Assembly: GCA_038503065.1 (NCBI GenBank)
Contig: JBCAMK010000016.1
Span: 1,550,001-1,614,000 of the forward strand
Source of the DNA: Paragyromitra xinjiangensis
Lineage: Eukaryota > Ascomycota > Pezizomycetes > Pezizales > Discinaceae
Reading direction: 5' to 3'
DNA length: 64,000 nucleotides
In this document: positions 13,201-24,167 of the stretch, piece after piece
How positions within the stretch are numbered: position 1 is the first letter of the stretch
Layout of the letters: the number at the start of each line of letters is the position of its first letter
Notes under the pieces: generated by a model
What the model was told of the DNA's origin: nothing
Database searches by the model: none
Seen by the model: the letters and a program-made list of their open reading frames with translations, nothing else
Program-made: the position numbers and the translations under genes

Positions 13201-13597
13201 AAACAGCCCGTGACAACTACTCTACTTAAGTGATCGCTGCCCACCTACCCTCGCCCACCGCTCTTACACCCCCCCTTCTTGGTCTCGTCTCCTCTCCTCT
13301 TCCGCTTCCCTTCTCCTCCTCTTGCTCTTTGCTTTCACCCATATTCTCATCAGCTTGTAGCTTTCCCAAAACGTGTTAACGGATTTCCTATTTGGTGCGA
13401 CCTTTTCCTTTCGCTTTTATTTTCCCTTTTCCTTCTCGCTTTTTTCTTTTCTTTTTTCCTTTCCTTCCTCCATTTCTTCTTATTTACCTCCCATCCCTCT
13501 GGTTTCTGTCTTTTTCCATCATCGTGAGAGATAGTCAGCACAGCCGCGGCCGCAATTGAACGGGCTTATTCAACCGGCAAATTATATAACAGCAGCT
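7300..13597. other. Long gene-poor spacer upstream of the SAM/PH gene
   Basis: About 6.3 kb without a protein gene that I can support. Reading frames here are under 155 codons, overlap on both strands and have low-complexity translations. Features seen are homopurine and homopyrimidine stretches (for example 8905-8940), poly-A/T runs and GT repeats near 10204-10218. It may hold 5' UTR, non-coding transcripts and distal promoter of the downstream polarity gene; that is inference from position. Confidence 0.4.
13264..13525 (+). promoter_or_regulatory. CT-rich tract upstream of the SAM/PH gene
   Basis: This stretch is strongly pyrimidine-biased on the plus strand (repeated TTCCTTTT, CTCCTCTTCC, TTTTCTTTTCTTTTTTCC). 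Such tracts are common just before transcription starts of well-expressed filamentous fungal genes. Its place directly upstream of the gene fits a core promoter or 5' leader. No further element is claimed. Confidence 0.45.
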
Positions 13598-13780
13598 ATG
13601 GTGAGCCCAAACAATTATCCGCACTAACCCTCCAGGTTGTCAGCGAGGCGCAGTAAAGACCGTAGAAAAACTAACGGGAGCCCTATTGTATATGAACAGC
13701 CTTCATCACTCGCTTCACATCAATCTCAGTACGCCCGACATTCATCACTTCTAGCACAACGGTTATCCCACAACCGACCA

Positions 13781-16700
13781 ATGTCGAACAACTTTAGACC
13801 CATTTCGACAGCCACCTCAATCGACTCTGCAACCGACTTTGAGGAGCACAGGAAGAATCCACTGAATGGATGGGGATCGAGAGAAAGTGTAATCATGGAG
13901 AGTGCTGCAGAGGACGAGGACGAACACTCAGATGCCGAGAGCATCGACTCTTTGGGAGCGAGAGCTAGGATGGTAACTGAGATGCTCAGCGACAGCGATT
14001 CTTCATTCGAGGGCAGGAGGAGCACAGATGGGGAACTCACATTCACATCACTCTCAGAATATGAGGAGGCCTATGACGTGCCGGCAACTCCACCGTCGCC
14101 TGTTCCGGAATACTCTGTAGGCAACTTTCAGATGGTAGAGGTTTCAGACGAGAAGGGTCATTCCATGTTCCGCTCGTACTCACTGAACACTCCTCCTTCA
14201 TCTTCTCATGATAGCATCAGCACTATCGGACCCAAGGGACCTCATTTGTTCCGTTCGTATAGCACTTCTCACCCTACTTCTATTGCTCACATCACCATTC
14301 CTCGTCTGAGCATTGTAATGCCACCTACACCCTCAGCATCAGCGTCACCAGCCTCACCACCAGCACTTCCATCACCATCTCACTTCCCTCAACCTCCATC
14401 GGCGATTGATGAGAGTCTTCCGTACTTGTTCCGCGAACCTGAAGTACGACCGATGAGCGAGCTATCACAGGTTGTTAGCGACTACGACATCGACGAGGTC
14501 AAGAGCTGGTGTCCCAAGCAGGTTTGTGCCTGGATGTCTGCCCTTGGCTTCGAAAAGGAACTTGTAGATAAATTCGAAAAGAACGACATCTCTGGCCCGA
14601 TTCTCGTAGACTTGAAGTGGGAAGATCTTAAGGAGGTTCGTGGAGGAAAACCCTAACCCAGTGTACCCTAGCCCTGTGGAAGGTGGCTTGCTAACGTGTG
14701 AATAGCTGGATATCCAATCCTTCGGCAAGCGTATCGAGCTATGGTCGGAGATTCACCATCTTCGAACTCGCACTGCTGCTTCACCTCCTGTGAAGCAGGA
14801 GCCTTTCGCTCATTCTGCTCCGAGAATTTCAAGGAAGTCCTCGACTCGCTCGAAGGCTTCCAAGTCTTCTCCTAGACCTTATCAAGGTCAAATGGTTGTC
14901 CGCGAGGTTGGTCACATGCGATCTGGAAGTGGTATCAAAGCCCTTCCAGATCTTCCAACTCTACTCCCCAGAGCTGAGAGACGGCAGGAAATCACCGAGC
15001 GTGAAGACTCTTCCGATGAAGAGCGTGCACCGAGAGTACGATCTCAGATCAGGAAGCGTGCCCGAAGAACCACAGCCCGCGTCCCCAGGAAGCAATATTC
15101 AGTCGACAATGTTGTATCTGACTCTGCTGTCTCTGATGCTGACTCAGGCTACTTGCATCAACTTAAGTACATGCCTTCCATCGATGATGTCGAGGAACAC
15201 GTGGTTGTCCGCCCCCGCCGAGCCAAATCTCCCGCCGCCCGCAGAAGGAGAGCCGAGAACGTTGGTCCCAATGATTCTGTATCTGCCAGGAGTGTGAGTA
15301 AGGCAAGACGCAGCAAGAACATCGAGGACTTTACTTCCTTCCAGAATAACAGCAAGCCCAAGCAAAATAAGCCTCATAAGTGCTCCAAGGGTGATAAGTG
15401 CCGCAAGCACGGCACTAAATCAGCTGAACACCGAAGGCGTAGATCTCCTGAACATGGAACCATCTTGATTGCTACTACTCCTAGTATTGCTGACGCTTCA
15501 GCTCTTCCGAGGCTCTCTGCCTTCGAGGCTTTGACTAGACCTGGTTCCGTGGCTGCTCCTAGTGTTCTTGCGTCTAGCGACGTGTTGGGACCTATTCACA
15601 GCCGTGAAGTCAAGCTTCAAGAGGGAACCCTTAAGGATATTGGTCGTATGGATCCTTTGGAGAATGTAAAGCAGTTCTTGACACTTCAGCACCTCCAGCA
15701 TCTCGAGGAACGTAGAGCATCTCCACCGCCTGTACCAACCAAGTCTGCCGAGGATCTTGCCCGTGCTCACCTGAGAGGAACCATGATGCCGCCTACACCT
15801 TCAACAACTCCTAGCCCGCCATTGCTTCTAAGGAGTGACTCTATGCTTCCACCACCCACCTCGTCACACGGATCAACTACCTCGGTTTCAATTCCTCTTC
15901 CTGCCGCTGCCTCCCTGCCTCCCCCGACACCTACTGTCTCACCTCCCTCCCGCTCTAAGACTCCGGCTTTGGGACTCCGAACTCTAGGAGGTATGGAGCG
16001 TGCATATCCACCAGACTTCAACCCTTCATCTCCGGGTTCTCGCATGCGTAGTCCATCTGGGATGATGCGAACTACCACTCCATTCTCGGAGGCTGATGTG
16101 CCTGTTCACACTTCTACTCCTCCCATCAATGATCGTTCGCAGTCTCAATCAGCTCCTCCCGATATGCGCTACAGACGCTTCCCTACCCCAGATCGTGCCC
16201 AGTTTTCTCCTCTTCCTACTATTCCTCTTCCTCTTCCTACTCGTCGTACTACTGCTTCTGGCCAGTTCAGGCCCCAGCCACTGCACATGACCGCAGTCGA
16301 TGAGAACGCAGAATGGGAGTTGGTGGAAGAGGATGAGGAGGGTATCAAGATCGCTCCTTCCCCACCCCCACAGAGGACTCACTCCGGTTGGATGAAGAAG
16401 CGCCGAACAAATTGGTTCCGTCACGAATGGCCAGATTACCACTTCGTCCTCAAGGGAACTCGTCTCGGGTATGCTAAACATATGGAGAAGGAGGATGGTT
16501 TCATCGAGATGGACAACTACTCTGTAGCTTGTTCTACCACTGCTAGTCATAAGCTGTCTGCCGCGTTTAAGGGTGCTAAGTTCTTCGGCAAGAAGAACAC
16601 TCGTGAGGGTGAGAACGGTGCTTATTTCTTCCAGCTCGTGCCAGCCGCGCCGGAGGCAGGAAAGAGTGGCATCGGAAAGGTTCACTACTTCGCTGTTGGC

Positions 16701-16805
16701 AGCCGAGAGGAGAGAATTGATTGGATGAGAGAGTTGATGCTTGCCAAGGCTATCAAGCAAAAGAAGGATGGCTTTGAGGTTGAGGTCAACGGGGAGAGAG
16801 TCTAG
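13781..16805 (+). CDS. SAM and PH domain protein (Boi/Pob1-like polarity factor)
   Basis: The protein joins a SAM domain and a C-terminal PH domain, as in yeast Boi1/2 and fission yeast Pob1, which act at sites of polarised growth and exocytosis by binding acidic lipids and Cdc42-linked partners. Exons 13781-14635 and 14706-16805 (70-base intron with GCTAAC branch) give 984 residues. The SAM domain (CPKQVCAWMSALGFEKELV ... FGKRIELWSEIHHLR) spans the intron at about residues 240-305. The PH domain starts at SGWMKKRRTNWFRHEW and ends at REERIDWMRELMLAKAIKQ near the C-terminus. The middle is disordered, rich in Ser, Pro and basic residues. No SH3 domain is seen. The start is uncertain: the frame is open back to 13637, and an ATG at 13598 is followed by an intron-like 35-base stretch that would join out of frame, so the first in-frame ATG is used. 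Confidence 0.85.
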
Positions 16806-17827
16806 ATTGTTTTTTTGAGAGCTTCTGATAATTTGTTTATTCTGTTTATTCTGTTTATTATGTCTATTTTGTTTTTATTTTTTATTTTATTTCCTTATTG
16901 GCAAACGAGATTGGGTCGGGTTTTTTTTGAGGCATTCATAGCGAGGGTTTTTTTATTGTTTTTATTGTTTCCTTACTGTTTTGTTCTTTTTTTTGTGGAG
17001 GCTATTGTAAAACCTATCTCCACTTAGTATGCTTGTTCTTTTATTGTTTTGTTTATTTCGATCGTTTTGGCTTCTTTTTTTTCCTTCTATTATTAACTTC
17101 TTGGGATATGATACCTTCTAACTTTACTTTCTGTGGAGGACCTTATTGGCGTTTTTATTATTTTGATTGGTTGGGACTGGTTGGGGCTATCGGTGATGAC
17201 AGGTTTGGTGTGGTTAGCGGTCTTTTTTTTTTGGAAAGTGGAAATATGATGACCTGTTTCGTTTGAACGATTAGCGTTTTTTTTTGATAGTTTGGTTGGT
17301 ACTCCTTCTTATTCTACGCCTCTTGATGGAGAGCAAATAACCCCTCACAATGCATTTTGCGGATCGCAGAACTAAACCCTCGCTCGTTGTTGATGTTTCT
17401 TTTGTATTCACGAATTTTCTTGTATCTATTTGGATGGAACGGGGGATGAATGTAGGTAGTTAGGATGAAGAGAGAAAAAAAAGAATGATATGGTTTTTTG
17501 GTTTAGGGTAGCTGGGTCAGAGGGATTCTGGGATTGGTGTTTTATTTGTTAGAGGGTTTGATTATGCCGAGTGCATAGGTGTTTTTTTTCCCTTCCTTTC
17601 CTCTTTCTTTGGGGAGGCTGGCTGGTTGGGAGTGGTGGACTCGGGTAGTTCATTGTTCCTGCAGGCTGGGAAGTTTCGAAATAAAGTCTTAGGTTTTCTT
17701 TCTACCAAAGCTCTTTGAGGTGATGAGGAGATGGTGAAGCCTCGCGTGCTATCATTGACCTCGGATCAAATTCTAGATCTTCGAGGTTGATTCGGAAGGT
17801 ACAGTCGTGTTTGAAAGATCACCCGCC
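16806..17827. other. 3' region of the SAM/PH gene, T-rich
   Basis: Downstream of the stop codon the plus strand is very T-rich (TTTATT repeats at 16840-16880, TTTTTTTT runs to 17290). This fits a 3' UTR and polyadenylation region. No gene is seen. Confidence 0.5.
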
Positions 17828-18040
17828 CTAAGCATAATCGATGGTCTGCAGAAGATGCTCATAAAATGACAGAATCTGGAATCCCGAAACCTGCGTGGCA
17901 TTTCCACCTACTCTGGTCATGATGCTGACAAGTCGCCAGTTGTCAAGATGACTGTACGTCCGAGACATCCACGTGATGGCAACCACATCGCCTCCGTAGA
18001 ATATGTAGCGACCCTCTGTATCCGGGGAAGGCGTAGGTCG
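17828..18040 (-). CDS. C-terminal exon of an unrecognised protein gene
   Basis: On the minus strand a 71-codon frame runs from after an acceptor-like CTCTAG to a TAG stop. It reads TEGRYIFYGGDVVAITWM, then YSHLDNWRLVSIMTRVGG, then GFQILSFYEHLLQTIDYA. The even mix of hydrophobic, charged and aromatic residues looks like a folded protein and unlike the other frames here. I do not recognise the family. The upstream exons are not resolved: another frame on the same strand (18161 down to 17943) reads PLLGYHPMLQTLATYAFPGY just before it and may join through an intron or a frameshift. It may therefore be a remnant instead of a live gene. Confidence 0.4.
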   Translation of the reverse strand, partial: RPTPSPDTEGRYIFYGGDVVAITWMSRTYSHLDNWRLVSIMTRVGGNATQVSGFQILSFYEHLLQTIDYA

Positions 18041-19411
18041 CTAGAGTTTGCAGCATAGGGTGGTATCCTAATAGTGGATGTTGCGGTAGACGCTCTTGCC
18101 GAGCTTCGGGTGCCGCCGGTTGTAAGACAGTAGGCGTTTCGGGTTCCGCCAATGGGGACAAAAATAGTGATGTAGTAAATGAGGGCTTTGGGGCTGCAGC
18201 GGATATTAGGAAGTGGTAATGAGAGGATTGGGAATGGTTTTAGGGGCTTGTGCTTGGAGGGGTGTGGCTGGGTGGTGGGGTGAGGGTTTCGACTCGAGTG
18301 TCAGTTTTGTGCTGTTTACCGCCCGGTTTGGTGGTTTATGGAGATGGTTTTGCGGATGATGCGTTGTTGCTGGCGGTTGGAGGGATTTGTAGGAGTTTGG
18401 AGTGGCTGCTGGTGACGTGGAAGTTGGGAGGAAGCGTGTGAAGGAGGACTTGGGGGTGGCGAGTTAGTAGTAGCTGTAATGGGGTGGGAAATTTCTGGGC
18501 TGAGTTTGGAATACCCTGATATGGGGTTTCAATGAGAGAGAGTTTGGAGTGGATATATTGCAAAGCGGTTCTGTTTTTCTGGGTTCCAGCACGTGGGGTA
18601 ACTATCTAGATATCTGAATTATATTGTTTTGGGGGGGGGGGGGGGTTGCCGGATTTTCCAACGTTGTAAATGTACTACATATAATATAAAGACTCTTAAA
18701 GATATTTACCCATATGCGCTAGTTGTCGCTCGTAGGTTATTATTTCGAATTCATGGATCTCTTTCGGTCTGGCTCAATATGTATGATGGTCATGATCCAG
18801 CTTTTTGCCCAATTGTGGGCACGGCTGTTCTTCTACCTGATATGGGCGATGATCTGTATTAAAGTTGGGCAATGGTCTATGGTTTTGTAGAAGATTAAGA
18901 GGAACATCCGTGGTTGTAGGTTGGGTGAAGGTGGGGTTGAAGGTGGCCAATAATAGAGATCCGAGATAGATTGTGTCTTCAGAGTGAGGACCTCAATCAG
19001 TAGAAGCTATACAGGAAGTAATTAATTGCGAGTATCTAGTATTTGGTATAGTATACTTACGATCAAGCTTTTGTTTGCTGAATTGTTTCCTGGGGTATTT
19101 GACCGCACGGCTTATCACTCGGATGTTGCTTAGTAATGCTAAGTGGATAGCACAGTAGGTACCGGGGATGTCTTGGCATAACCTGAAGGGGCTGAGTACA
19201 AGATGTATGGGATATGTCATTGCGAGGGGATTGGATAGATTGTTGGTTTGAATTAATAAGAATACAAATTTCAACCCTTGGTGGTAGGGACATTTATTAC
19301 AAGTCTTTGCAACAATGGAGAATAGGAGTATAGAAAGAAGTACGCTAAAGTCTACTGCTAACATGGGAGAAGGACTAAGAAGGATGAAAGACAAAAGAAA
19401 AAGATACCTCT
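18041..19411. other. Intergenic, mostly featureless
   Basis: Upstream part of the unresolved minus-strand gene may lie in 18041-18560, where the minus strand is Pro/Ser/Thr-rich without a clear model. A run of about 15 G occurs at 18631-18645. The 18990-19400 part is probably the 3' UTR of the mucin-like gene. Confidence 0.4.
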
Positions 19412-22400
19412 TTATAGGATGATTACGAATAACTGGCCTACCAGGGCTGTCATAGCAAAAACAAAAGAAAACGAAATATCGAGACTACTAGCACCTCCTT
19501 CAAAAACCGTGGCACGATCAGTCCCAAATGTTTGACCGCTCGTAGCGTCATAAAAAGCAACAATTTGCACTTCGTTTCCGTCTTTATCGATTGAAGTTCC
19601 GGCGGTGACTTCGGCGGAGGGCGGTACATCGCTAGCCCTAGTGATAGGGACTACTACTTCAGGCACGTCTACAGGGGTAGCGGGGGTTGGTGTTACTGCC
19701 GGGGCTGTTTGGGGGAAATCTGGATTCGCGTCGGGAGATGGTGACCCCTTGGCTGTTTGACTTGAGCCGGCCGATGAGGGGATTTTTGGTGTCGCTGAGG
19801 GCTTGGTGGTTCTAGACGTAGTCGTGATGAAAGTGGTTGGGTCGAATGTAGATTTAGCACCCGAGGATTCGACGACAACGGATTGCAGAGCTATTGATGG
19901 TATCGGTGTTGATGTAGCGCTCTCAACAGTCCCAGTAGATGTTGCGGTTTCCGTGTCAGCCCCAGTAGGGCTTGGGAGTTGGGGTGTTTGGCTGGCACTG
20001 GGCGAAGATGTTGATAATTGAACTACAGAGGAAAATGCTGTAGCGCTATCTTCGATTGTTGAGGCATCTGTGGGAGCGGTCGAGATTGAGTCGACAGTCG
20101 AAGATGTAGCAATGGTACTTGTGGTGGTGGCGGAATTTATGGGCACAGGTAAAATTTCTATGGATGAACTAGATGTCACTTGTTCAGATTGCGAACCGGT
20201 TGTAGGGGATGTGGAACTTCCATCTGTACTTGAGGAGGCAGGCTGCGTCACTGTTGGGGATTCGGTAGCAGTAGTCGATTCGGATCCGAGAGTTGTCGTT
20301 ATAGTTCCAGATGTTGTAGAGATACCCGCAGATCCAGGAGTTGCAATAGCACTGGTACTATTAGTGGTGATATCAGTAGTTGCGGCAGTAGTTGCGGCAC
20401 TAGTACTAAGAAGGCTAGCAACGGGGGTTGCATCAGAGGTAGTGGAAGTAGTGGTAGCGGAAGTAGTAATCGAGGTTGCATCAGAAATGGTGGTAAGAGT
20501 AGTAAGAGCGGTGTCATTAATGGTAGTATCAGTGGTATCAATAGCAGTAATAGCAGTAGTAGTATCGGAAGTAGAGATAGAAGTTGCAGTGGGAGTAGTG
20601 GCAGTAGAGGTAATAGTAGCGATGCTATTAGTATCAGTAGCAGCGGTACCAGTTGTATCGACAGTGCTAATTGGAGTAATGGTAGCAGTATCAGAGGTAG
20701 GGTTAGAAGTAGTAGTAGTCGAAGTGGCAGTAGCATCGGTAGTATCAGATGCGATATCTGTGGAGGTCGGGACTTCCGTGGACTGTGGCTGTGAGGGATC
20801 GGGACTAATAGATGGCACAGATGTTGGTCCGTCAGCAGAGTTAGTAGTTGAAGTAGGGACTTCAATAAACGCGGCAGCAGTTGCAGTAGTTGGTAAAGCT
20901 TGGACGCCTGTGCTATCAGAAATGACAGGGGTTGCTGTGGCGGTGTTACTATCCTCGGAAGAAGTGGTGATACTCAGGTTATTGCTAGCTGGAGTTTGGC
21001 TTTGTGTAGTAGCTTGGCTATTACTTTGATCTCTACCTGGGACAGTTGTGTCTGTTGGCGTTGTCGTTCCGCTATTTCCTTCGGTTCTAGTAGTCGGAGA
21101 AAGGGTTGAATTCGGGACTGGAATAGTGCCTAGAATTCCACCTGTCGCTTCGGGTTCAAGACTGGTAGTGGTAGATGGTACTTCTAATAGCGCTTCGGAG
21201 GATGAAGCTGGTAAAACTTCCTTCGCTGGATCTAATACAGAACCGACGGTTTCTCCTACAGCACCTAGTGCGTCTCCTACTATGCCACCTACTATAGGCA
21301 CAATAACTGGAATGTTCGTAGTAGTGGTGGTAGTGGTAGGGATTGAGGCTGAAGGCTCCTTAGTTGACAACTCTTGTGTGGGTGGTTCTGCGGCTGCTGT
21401 ATTCTATATGACTCGTTAATATCACGTTGCTCGATTTGGTGGGGTGTTTTTTGGGGAATTGAACTAACCTGTGGAGTAGCTGTAATCTCGGATGCTATGG
21501 TCTCCTGGGTTGCGGATGGAATCGTTGCTGTAGTACCCACGGGTTCTCCTGAGGTGAGAGTGGTCCTAATCTCAGCTGTAGTTTTGGGTACTTCTAAGGC
21601 TTTCTAATTTCAGCAAGCAACTCTTTCAATTTGTGTATATCGTTTTATCTCCTACCTTGTGCTCCCTGAGAGGATGTTTGGGTTGAAGATGTGCTAACCA
21701 AAACGTCTGGGGTCTTTATGGAGGATGAAGCTACCAAGGAGAACACCGGACTCGAAGTTGGCGTTGGGACTGGGGCCTGGGGCTCCGTGCTTGCAACATT
21801 TATCTGTGAGGGGTTTGTGCTCTCGCTAGTTATGGTGCTGCTAGCTGTACTCTCAATTGTTGGTTCTTGGACTACTACCTCAGTAGTTGATGAGACTGAT
21901 TGAAGTGATGTGTTTGGTGCTTGGGACTCGACAGGTTTAGAGAGGTCAGTATTCTGTCCTGTAGGCTTCGTGCTAGGAGTTGCGGTGATCTGGGATTCTG
22001 CTCCATCACTAGTCTGTTCTACGATTGATTGATTTGTAGTTGTCTCTACCTTTTCGGACGTTTTTGCATCTTCTGTTAGTGTAACGGCGACAGAAGTGGG
22101 TTGACTTTGATCCCCAATGATTTCTGTTGCTAACGGTGTTGCCGATTTGGAGCTTGTCTGTATTATTTGTGTATCGTTGAAACTCGCCTTGATACCCCCG
22201 GCTCCCGGGCCATTCTGAGCATTTCTTATAACGTGTCTTCTCCTTAGCAAGCCCCCTTGATGCTGCCTGCCAACTGTATTGTGAAGTTCATAACTCCTTT
22301 CGACATGTTGATGTCCACCGATGCCTACTACCTTTAGACTTTCAGAAGGTATTAATCTCGGCAGCGTGGGAGTCACTGATACCCCTATTACTGATAGTTG

Positions 22401-22586
22401 AAGTACTCCAAGTATACAACCCAGCACTACTGTGTATGCCAATAATCGTATTGCGCGGGAGGTTCGTAGAGTTCTTGGTGATGAGGTGGGTTGATACGTA
22501 GTTTTGCCTTGGCAAGAGATTGACATTCTGTTTGCGTGAAGGCGTGGGGAACAATCTCTAATAAACAAAGAATTAGCTAGCGTCAT
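19412..22586 (-). CDS. Ser/Thr-rich mucin-like cell-surface protein with N-terminal membrane segment and GPI-type tail
   Basis: Three minus-strand exons (22586-21656, 21593-21469, 21403-19412; introns 62 and 65 bases) join in frame to 1015 residues. One hydrophobic segment (RLLAYTVVLGCILGVLQLSV) near residue 50 could be a signal anchor. Most of the protein is low-complexity Thr/Ser/Ala/Pro/Ile, including long T-T-T runs and near-repeats such as TTSTTSDAT, as expected for a heavily O-glycosylated wall or adhesin stalk. The C-terminus has a small-residue site (GGASSLD) followed by a hydrophobic end (FVFAMTALVGQLFVIIL), the pattern of a GPI-attachment signal. Before it, KDGNEVQIVAFYDATSGQTFG may be the only structured part. 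Either end could anchor it; a cleaved signal is possible if translation starts at the inner Met (MSISCQ). The role is inferred: surface or wall protein. Confidence 0.72.
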
Positions 22587-23192
22587 TGGGGTATTCTAGG
22601 ATATGCTACGCACATATTTCTAACAAGATTGAAGATCCGGTAGATCCTCACAGGTTAAATGGCGGATCTCAGAAATGAATGTGTATAAAGTTGGAATATC
22701 TGATGACCGCTTTGGTAGTTAGGAGAGAATAGATGAACAAACAGACGGGTAAGAAAGGGATTTCTGTGGTTTTGTTCAATTTCGAGGGGTTTCTTCGGCC
22801 CACATAACCGGATGAGATTCCGAGAACTTGTCAACCTTCCTTTTGTCGGCCTTGTGTTTGGAAGTCTCAAGTGTGAAACTTTGAGTTATGCACTGGTTGA
22901 ATATGAAGAAATGAATGTGTGAGCGAAAGTATAAAAAGTCAGATGTCCAGACCTAACCCAATAGTAGCGACATAAGTGAAGGAATTGAACCACAAAATCA
23001 ATCAAAGAGTTCGAGGGCTGGCTTGATAGGGAGACAGTGATGGGCTCGGGGGATCGATCAATGCGGAAAGACGAAATGTTTGGTAACCCGTGTATTACTA
23101 AAGGTGAATTCCCCACTACGGTGTGAAACAAACGTGGGATGACTAGCTGTCTAGAATTGGCGACTGAGCTGCGTATATTCTTGGCAGGAAAT

Positions 23193-23521
23193 CTAATGGA
23201 GGCCTAGGTAGGTGAATGGGATCCTGGTTCTCAGTACATATCGATGTAAAGAGCGTAAAAGATCTAAATTCGTCGCTTGAATCATGTGCGGAAGGATGGA
23301 TTGAGATCTTGGTATTTTTCTGATCCTGGGAACGGTGGTATATTAACTTGTTAGTAATTTGAAGTTATTGGAATAGCAAGGGCTCACCTTCTGCGAACAG
23401 TATTACTAGGAAGTCGGAGAACAATACCAGTTCCTAAACTGGGCACGGGGCTATTTTCGAGCCGATTGAGGCTGAATCTTGGAGGGGTGGTTCCTGAAGT
23501 GTCGCAGATGTTGTCCCTCAT
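23193..23521 (-). CDS. Small two-exon gene or upstream frame, 88 residues, unknown
   Basis: An ATG at 23521-23519 opens 45 codons (MRDNICDTSGTTPPRFSLNR and on), ending at a GTGAGC donor. The intron (23387-23326) contains a perfect TTACTAAC branch site and a TTCCCAG acceptor. The frame stays open across the junction for 44 more codons (SILPHMIQATNLDLLRSLHR) to a TAG at 23193. The intron signals are strong, so the region is probably transcribed. It could be a small gene, or the spliced 5' leader of the mucin-like gene that starts 600 bases downstream on the same strand. I do not recognise the protein. Confidence 0.38.
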
Positions 23522-23914
23522 TGCATTGTGTTTCAAAGATTGACGTTGAGCTAGTAGAGAAGGGAATATGTCCTGTATATGAGGAAAGAAGCAGTAGAAT
23601 GCGTTCGAACCTCGGGGTATCGTTCCTAATATTTTGCCGCGCGCATCAACAACCCTAGGCTTCTACTTCCGTATCTGGATTTCTTCCTTCCCAATCCTTG
23701 ACGGCTATTAATAGAGTCGCACAGAACCCCTAACCACGTTTGCGCTTCAGAGACTGACTACTATTACCTAATAATTATTTTTCCCACTTGATCAGTCCTC
23801 TGACTTTTTAAGAGAAAGGTATGACATCCTTGTGTGGTTTAGTGGGCAAGTGGAAGTGGTTGTTTGCATGTTGCATAGATCATTGAAATACACCCTAGCC
23901 TTTTTCAGCGAGTA

Positions 23915-24165
23915 CCGTAGTATTTCGCGGCTAGGCCTCGAGGCCTAATGTAAAGTGGAGAGGGGAAAGTCCGCATGAAAGGTCTTAGATTCTTGGTGTT
24001 TGGCCAATAGCAAAAGTCAATGTCCACTGATTCTAGGGTTACTCCTAGGTTGAGTCAAGTGTACCAATCAAAAGCTCGGGTGAAGCCATCCGAAACATCT
24101 TTTATGCGGACTTTTCTCTCTCCACTTTACATTAGGCCTCGAGGCCTAATCGCGAGATACTACGG
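23915..24165. mobile_element. TA-flanked MITE (Tc1/mariner-type), 251 bp
   Basis: Long inverted ends of about 65 bases begin CCGTAGTAT and include AGGCCTCGAGGCCTAATG and TAAAGTGGAGAG. The element is flanked by TA on both sides (23913-23914 and 24166-24167), the target of Tc1/mariner-like transposases. No coding frame is inside. The arms differ only by C/T and G/A changes. Confidence 0.78.
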
Positions 24166-24167
24166 TA

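Noticed and set aside
18629..18650. Run of about 15 G
   Set aside because: Homopolymer; may be an assembly feature, with no clear function.
20070..21029. Open frame of 319 codons on the plus strand across the mucin-like gene
   Set aside because: It is the complement of a Thr/Ser codon-repeat region (Val/Ala-rich shadow) and lacks introns, motifs or a plausible promoter; the minus-strand gene explains it.
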